DNA of 64,000 nt from Pseudomonas violetae (lineage in GTDB: Bacteria > Pseudomonadota > Gammaproteobacteria > Pseudomonadales > Pseudomonadaceae), in contig NZ_JAKNRW010000023.1 in NCBI RefSeq assembly GCF_023072615.1, positions 1 through 64,000 of the forward strand, read 5' to 3'. Position 1 is the stretch's first letter; each line of letters opens with the position of its first letter. The notes beneath the pieces were generated by a model. That model made no database searches. It saw nothing but the letters and a program-made list of their open reading frames with translations, and was not told the origin of the DNA. This document shows positions 60,286 to 64,000 of this stretch, one piece after another. The position numbers and the translations under genes are program-made.

Positions 60286-61208
60286 ACAGACTTCGAATCC
60301 AGGGCGTCGACAAAACGGTCGATGACGTCATCAAGGGGGCGGTCGATTTCGGGAAAAATGTGTGCAGGGTGGTGCTCGTCAAAGGCATCGAAGGACGCCA
60401 GCACGTCATAGTTCTGCCCGCAATCGCCGCTGCCGGTGAGCACGCGATAGGCATTACTGGTGGTGCGTGACGCAAAGCAGATCAGGCGCGGACGCATGAA
60501 GTCGTCCGCCAACAGGCTGACCTGTGGCACGGCGTTGCCAGGCGTCATGCGCGTGAGCCAGGTGAGCCATAGATCGGCGGTCGGATTTTTCAAGCCGCGC
60601 TCCGCCGGCAAGGGCAGGGTGATGCCGATGGGCATGCCGTGTTGCAGGGGCTTTTGCAAGGCTTGCAGACGGGTCAGCACGGCGTTGGTGACGAACTCCG
60701 GGTACGAACCCTCCAGCGCGGTCGCGATGTCGCGCAGGTTGAAGTCCAACAGGAATTTGCCGTGCACCCGGCGAAACAGGCCGAAATCGTTGACCTGCAG
60801 CGGGCGCAGGGCCTTGATGCGTTCGAACAGCAACAAGGTGCTTTCGCCTTGTGCCGCCATGTGCAGCAACGGTTTGATCTGCGCGCTGAACAGTTCACCC
60901 AGGGTGAATGGGTTGACGAAAGGCTCGGCGTCGCCGGCTTTCACCGTCTGGAAAATGAAGAACGGATAGCGCCGCTGGCTGGCGTCCATTGAGCTGATCA
61001 GCCCGCCCAGCAGCCAGTTGCCGCTGCGCGCGCGATAGCTGAAAAAGCACAACGGCAAGGCGTCGAACAAGCCGCGCCAGTCCTCGCGATGCTGCAGGGT
61101 CGCCAGGGCGCCTTGCAGCCAGCCATCGAACTCGCAGACATCGTCAGCCGCTCCGTGCAGGCTGACGAAGTCCGGGCTCGCGGGCACCTTGCCGAAGCAG
61201 CCAATCAT
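60282..61208 (-). CDS. tagF: Type VI secretion-associated protein TagF
   Basis: A 308-residue protein. MIGCFGKVPASPDFVSLHGA is the TagF start, then FSYRARSGNWLLGGLISSMD and SQRRYPFFIFQ. In P. aeruginosa TagF is a posttranslational repressor of H1-T6SS acting through Fha. Start set at MIGCFGKVP with AGGGA upstream. It lies 31 bases after the tssM stop and overlaps the hybrid gene. Confidence 0.9.
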   Translation of the reverse strand: MIGCFGKVPASPDFVSLHGAADDVCEFDGWLQGALATLQHREDWRGLFDALPLCFFSYRARSGNWLLGGLISSMDASQRRYPFFIFQTVKAGDAEPFVNPFTLGELFSAQIKPLLHMAAQGESTLLLFERIKALRPLQVNDFGLFRRVHGKFLLDFNLRDIATALEGSYPEFVTNAVLTRLQALQKPLQHGMPIGITLPLPAERGLKNPTADLWLTWLTRMTPGNAVPQVSLLADDFMRPRLICFASRTTSNAYRVLTGSGDCGQNYDVLASFDAFDEHHPAHIFPEIDRPLDDVIDRFVDALDSKSV

Positions 61209-61239
61209 TGGCCGCGTCCCTGATTTATCGCCAGCGTGC

Positions 61240-64000
61240 TCACTGGACCCGACCGCCGGCCGCATTGAGCGAACTCAAGGCCTTGACGTTAGCCAGGTCA
61301 GTCAGCTTGACGCCGCCGTAGTTGCGCACGGTGAGGCTGACTTGGCCGCTGGCGGTGTTCCAGCTGAAGCGTTGCTGGATGCCGTCCAGGTCACGGACCC
61401 GCGCACTGTCGTTCATACGCAGCAGGCCCCAGCGGCCTGGATAATCGAACACAGTGATGCGTTCGCCGGCCAGCGTCACCACGTCCATGCGAGCGCCTGG
61501 AGCGGTGGTGGTGCCGGGCCAGGAAAAGCGGCTCCAGCTGGTCTTGCCGTTGCGGTAATGCTGCACCTGGCCATCGAGGGTGAAGATGATGTCGGTGAAG
61601 TAAGCCGAAGGTTCGAGCATGATTTCGAAGCCATTCTCACGATCCGACAGGCTGGCGATTACCTGGCCCAGGGAGCTGGCCTTGTCGATGCTGTTGACCA
61701 TGTTCGGGTTGACCAGCGGCGTTGATTTGCTCGCGCTGCTCATGCCCAGGCCTTCGCCCCCGGAGAGGTTGCCGATTTCGTTGCGCTTGAAGTTCGGCAG
61801 CAAACCGGACTCGGGGTCGACGAAGCGCTGCAGGTCCTTCACCGACGCTTCGTTGCGACTGTTAGCGGCGATCGGGAAGCGGTGCGCCATGACCTGCTCC
61901 CAGGGCTTGGCAATCTGTTGCGCCCAGGCCTTGGCGATTTGCTCGCCAGCCGGATCGCGCAGGGTTTCCCAGGCAAACTGGATCGGCAGGCTGAACAGCC
62001 CTTGCAGCGAGGTCGACAAGCCGCCCTGGCTGGTATCCACCGTGGTCTCGACGTAGTTGCGCACGCTAGTGACTTCGCTTGGCTGACCTTCAAGGGTCTC
62101 GCTGATCAGTTGCTTGCTGCTTTTGCCCACGTCCTGGGAGCGCTGGATGTTGTTCATCCGCACCTTGAGCTTGCGCAGTGCCGCCAGGTAGCGATCCATG
62201 ATGGTGCTGTCGGCGCCTTCGGCATTCTGTACCGCGAAGACTCGCGATACCGGTTCGAAACGCTTGGCCAGGCTGCCATCATCCACGGCCGGCAACGGCG
62301 AAATCAGCGCGTTTGGCGAAGTGTCCTGGCCATCGAAAATGCCCGTGACCTTGCCCCAGAAACCGTCATCAAGCTTGATCCCGGGTTGCTGGGTGGTGCG
62401 CGGTGCCGGTACATCCCATAGGGTATTGTCGTTGACCGCCGCCAGCAGGTTTTTCACCGGTGAGTTCTGCACGTCGCTGAGCAGCGACAGTTGTCGGGTC
62501 GCATTGGCCATGTCGGTGAAATGGCGCACGCCCACACTGTCGACGAAGCCGTACCAGGCTTGGGCATAGTCACGCTTGTAGCGCGTCATGAACTCACGGA
62601 TGAAGTTGGCTTTCTGCACCAGGCTGTCGCCGCCTTCACCGTCAAGTACCCAGTCCGATTCGTTGCGCAGCTTGCCCGATACCAGCTTGATCAGCTCCGG
62701 CTTGACGAACTGCTCCCAGCCCTGGCGGGTGAAAATCGCCGGCACTGCCTCGCTGCCGTAAAGCAATTGACGACCTGGCAACGGCACCAGGTCGCTCAGG
62801 CCTATGGCCGGGAACTGACGGCTGGATTCCAGTTGCAGACGCAGGTATTCACGGTCCACCAGGGAGCTGGAGATCATGAACGACTTCAGGCTGTTGCGGG
62901 TTTCGCTGATTAACTGCTCGTTGCGCGGCAGGGTAGGTGCCTGGCGGTTTTTCAGCAGTTGCACATAGACCGGCGCGTTGTCCTGGATGACCTCGCTGCT
63001 CACTGGATTCTGCGCAGTGGCGGTATTGGCCCAAGCCACCGGGAAGGCCGCCCCGACGAACTCCGGCTCTGGATGAGAATTCGGTTGGGTCAGCATCAGG
63101 TACAGCTTCAGTGCGTTATAGGATTCGATGATCGACGCGACCTGATGCTCGTCCAGGCGACCGAGCATTTCCTCGGACAACGACAGCCCGCCGGTAGTCG
63201 CCGACAGATCGGCGGCGTCGCTGGCGGTGGCCGGGTTGCGCAAGGTGTTCATGGCATCGCCACGAACCTTGTTTGCTGCACCTTTGGCGGCGCCGCTCAG
63301 GCGACTCCCGACTTCGCCGGCGCTGCGCGGCACGCTGCTCAGGCGCGAGGGCAGTTTTAACCCCGGGACCTGGGCTTTGGCGTTGGCGCTGCCAGCTGTG
63401 GCGGGTGCCGCCGCGAAGGTGTTCTGCGGGTCCATGGTTTTGGCGAATTCATTAAATGCGCGCATCTGCAATTGCAACTGCAAGGTCACCGGTTCCAGTG
63501 CCTGGGTGCGCAGTTGCTGCAGATAGGCATTTTGCGCGACCCGGTAGATGTCATCGCCACGGTACAGCCCCGCACTCAATGGCAGCGGTACGCCCTGGGC
63601 GCGGTGTTTCTCGATGGCGCTGAGCTGATTGCGCAGCAATTCCAGGCCCTGGCCGGAGGCGAGCAGCTGCGCACGGTCCGGCGACTGCTGCAGTTGATTC
63701 AACTGATCGCGCAAGGAGGCCAGCCACTGGCGGTTGTTCTGGTACGACAGCGCCTGCCAGCCAATGAACCCCAGCCCGGCCAGCAGCGCTACGCCCAGCA
63801 GCACAGGGCTCAGGGATTTATTGTGGCCCAGGCGCGACTGGTACAACGTCAGGTCGCGGTCGGGGAAAATCACCCGGCGGAAGGTATCGGTGATGAAGTA
63901 GCTGCGGTCGTTGATTTTCTTGCCGTTACTGTCCGCGTCCTGCCCGGCTTGCGGTTGCAGGGCGAACGACTCGGCGAGGTCGTCTTCATACACCCGGCTC
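61240..64000 (-). CDS. tssM: Type VI secretion system membrane subunit TssM (C-terminal part)
   Basis: The last 920 or so codons of TssM; the N-terminal helices and GTPase-like domain lie beyond the right edge. Near the edge are DRSYFITDTFRRVIFPDRDL and a transmembrane helix (SLSPVLLGVALLAGLGFIGW). The rest is the periplasmic region, with the final TssM_C beta domain (AYFTDIIFTLDGQVQHYRNG, WGLLRMND) that contacts TssJ. TssM spans the envelope core with TssJ and TssL. Confidence 0.92.
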   Translation of the reverse strand, partial: SRVYEDDLAESFALQPQAGQDADSNGKKINDRSYFITDTFRRVIFPDRDLTLYQSRLGHNKSLSPVLLGVALLAGLGFIGWQALSYQNNRQWLASLRDQLNQLQQSPDRAQLLASGQGLELLRNQLSAIEKHRAQGVPLPLSAGLYRGDDIYRVAQNAYLQQLRTQALEPVTLQLQLQMRAFNEFAKTMDPQNTFAAAPATAGSANAKAQVPGLKLPSRLSSVPRSAGEVGSRLSGAAKGAANKVRGDAMNTLRNPATASDAADLSATTGGLSLSEEMLGRLDEHQVASIIESYNALKLYLMLTQPNSHPEPEFVGAAFPVAWANTATAQNPVSSEVIQDNAPVYVQLLKNRQAPTLPRNEQLISETRNSLKSFMISSSLVDREYLRLQLESSRQFPAIGLSDLVPLPGRQLLYGSEAVPAIFTRQGWEQFVKPELIKLVSGKLRNESDWVLDGEGGDSLVQKANFIREFMTRYKRDYAQAWYGFVDSVGVRHFTDMANATRQLSLLSDVQNSPVKNLLAAVNDNTLWDVPAPRTTQQPGIKLDDGFWGKVTGIFDGQDTSPNALISPLPAVDDGSLAKRFEPVSRVFAVQNAEGADSTIMDRYLAALRKLKVRMNNIQRSQDVGKSSKQLISETLEGQPSEVTSVRNYVETTVDTSQGGLSTSLQGLFSLPIQFAWETLRDPAGEQIAKAWAQQIAKPWEQVMAHRFPIAANSRNEASVKDLQRFVDPESGLLPNFKRNEIGNLSGGEGLGMSSASKSTPLVNPNMVNSIDKASSLGQVIASLSDRENGFEIMLEPSAYFTDIIFTLDGQVQHYRNGKTSWSRFSWPGTTTAPGARMDVVTLAGERITVFDYPGRWGLLRMNDSARVRDLDGIQQRFSWNTASGQVSLTVRNYGGVKLTDLANVKALSSLNAAGGRVQ

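Overview
The window is a chromosomal segment of a Pseudomonas, most likely of the P. fluorescens group. It has high GC and a dense mix of catabolic, envelope and regulatory genes. It carries fluorescens-type REP/REPIN palindromes in many intergenic gaps, and a complete ben/cat benzoate-to-muconolactone pathway with CatR and BenR. No rRNA, tRNA, prophage, insertion sequence or CRISPR array was seen.

Layout. 1-1.3 kb: 5' end of a Sir2 deacetylase gene and decayed remnants of an hvfB/hvfC-like (DUF692/DUF2063) pair. 1.3-5.5 kb: a methyltransferase, then a small envelope redox module (cytochrome b, Tat-exported sulfite-oxidase-family molybdoenzyme, methionine-rich MxKDx repeat protein), a lone receiver protein and a HAD phosphatase. 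5.6-9 kb: DUF2388, DinB, LysR, SDR, SRPBCC. 9.1-13 kb: a two-component system divergent from a Cys-rich secreted protein, then a membrane protein with a 24-residue downstream microprotein. 13-20 kb: GST, a DksA-like protein, a chemoreceptor, several small Pseudomonas-type proteins, and an orphan OpuAC-type binding protein. 20-27.5 kb: an MFS transporter and a six-gene Mrp/Pha cation/proton antiporter operon. 27.7-40.6 kb: DMT exporter with XRE-cupin regulator, FAD protein, orphan response regulator, PpnN, diguanylate cyclase, AzlCD, SRAP, polysaccharide deacetylase. 40.6-49.2 kb: catR, catBCA, benR, benABCD. 49.2-52 kb: Nudix, small proteins and an N-terminally truncated NDH-2 remnant. 52.1-55.4 kb: PuuB-like oxidase, XRE-cupin regulator and PuuA-like ligase. 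55.5-64 kb: a candidate sRNA, DUF6555 and a type VI secretion block (tssA, hcp, an IcmF/OmpA hybrid, tagF, partial tssM).

How the genes work together. The ben/cat block takes benzoate to catechol and on to the enol-lactone. A LysR-type palindrome lies between catR and catB, and two direct BenR/XylS half-sites (TGCA-N6-GGATA) lie upstream of benA. The cytochrome b, molybdoenzyme and MxKDx genes resemble the YedY1/YedZ1/MrpX idea of a sacrificial methionine-rich periplasmic peptide regenerated by a methionine sulfoxide reductase. This is the most interesting candidate system here. Other points of note are the IcmF-OmpA hybrid in the T6SS block, two promoter-plus-terminator intergenic sRNA candidates, the membrane protein/microprotein pair, and several genes eroded or re-started next to REP elements.
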